A stretch of DNA of 64,000 nucleotides from Lautropia sp. (lineage in GTDB: Bacteria > Pseudomonadota > Gammaproteobacteria > Burkholderiales > Burkholderiaceae_E). The stretch is from positions 1 to 64,000 of the forward strand of contig JAUNLD010000007.1 in assembly GCA_030532425.1 (NCBI GenBank), written 5' to 3'. The first letter of the stretch is position 1; each line of letters opens with the position of its first letter. The notes under the pieces were generated by a model. It did no database searches and was not told where the DNA came from. It saw only the letters and a list, made by a program, of their open reading frames with translations. The translations under genes were made by a program, and so were the position numbers. Positions 63,649 to 64,000 of the stretch are shown here, in pieces.

Positions 63649-64000
63649 TCAGAAGCGGTAGCTGACGTTCAGGCGCACGTCCCGGCCGGGCTCGGGCAGG
63701 CTGGCGATGCCGGCCCGCTGGCTGTGGCTCTTGTAGTTCTTGTCGAAGACGTTGTTGACCGCGAAGTTGACGTTCAGGTCGTCACGCCCGAAGGGCTTCC
63801 AGGTGGCGTAGAGGTCGTTGACGCCATAGCCCACCCGGTTGACCAGCTGGACGGCAGCACCGGCACCGGCCGAGCCGCGCGAGCTGGGAATGTAGCCGGC
63901 GCTCTGCACGAAGCGGCCCCGCCAGCCGACCTCGATGTTCGGGTTGTCGAAACGGTAGGACAGGCCGGTCGTCCAGGTGCGGCCGATCGGGATCGCCGTG
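63649..64000 (-). CDS. TonB-dependent receptor, C-terminal part (cut by window end)
   Basis: The frame enters from the right edge and ends at 63649. The last residues show the receptor barrel end: TTGLSYRF, NDLYATWKPFG, LNVNFAVNNVFDKNYKSHSQ and a terminal LNVSYRF with the aromatic C-terminus needed for outer-membrane insertion. Only about 116 residues are present, so the ligand cannot be judged. Confidence 0.88.
   Translation of the reverse strand, partial: TAIPIGRTWTTGLSYRFDNPNIEVGWRGRFVQSAGYIPSSRGSAGAGAAVQLVNRVGYGVNDLYATWKPFGRDDLNVNFAVNNVFDKNYKSHSQRAGIASLPEPGRDVRLNVSYRF

Overview
The window is GC-rich with strong codon-position bias, so most long antisense frames are shadows. Its gene content points to a betaproteobacterium, most likely Burkholderiales: an fds-type NAD-linked formate dehydrogenase, a class II DAHP synthase, AceK, a MipA-type outer-membrane protein, and an exopolysaccharide (EPS) locus of the type normally associated with exosortase A / PEP-CTERM. 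I cannot assign a genus. No tRNA, rRNA or CRISPR array was recognised.

Layout. 0.1-3.3 kb holds a secreted family 3 glycoside hydrolase and, convergent to it, an FmdB-type zinc-ribbon protein. 3.3-10.4 kb is a formamide/formate module: formamidase on the minus strand, divergent from fdsG-fdsB-fdsA-fdsD. Formamidase would release formate and ammonia, and the dehydrogenase would oxidise formate to CO2 with NADH formation. 10.6-13.0 kb has DAHP synthase overlapping a convergent DMT permease. 13.1-17.1 kb is a three-gene iron(III) ABC importer whose genes lie in alternating orientations. 17.4-21.3 kb has a thioredoxin, a DUF6152-like exported protein, a MipA/OmpV protein and an unidentified coiled-coil membrane protein.

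21.5-57.4 kb is dominated by EPS biology. A PAS/GAF/GGDEF diguanylate cyclase borders it. A 4-epimerase (minus) and a rightward set follow: a degenerate WecA/MraY-like membrane protein, a polyprenyl-phosphate sugar transferase, a UDP-sugar dehydrogenase, two alpha/beta hydrolases of the exosortase-associated types and a YdcF-like protein. A poorer-GC patch at 32.3-35.1 kb carries an IS30 transposase remnant and two genes that each appear broken by a one-base loss in a G tract. Two tandem paralogous beta-propeller lipoproteins come next. A tightly coupled leftward operon runs from 57.4 kb down to 39.2 kb: export lipoprotein, chain-length protein, tyrosine kinase, AAA ATPase, flippase, deacetylase, GT2, a double GT4 fusion, an AsnB-like protein without the nucleophilic Cys, GT4, a canonical AsnB-like amidotransferase, a second deacetylase and a polymerase/ligase. 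Together these make a Wzx/Wzy-type polysaccharide that probably contains amino-uronic acid, is deacetylated, and may be amidated. No exosortase or PEP-CTERM protein is visible in the window.

57.8-64 kb is housekeeping: an N-terminally extended type I pantothenate kinase, acetyl-CoA acetyltransferase coupled to isocitrate dehydrogenase kinase/phosphatase (aceK), a DHH-family protein whose DHH triad reads DYQ, and the 3' end of a TonB-dependent receptor cut by the window edge.
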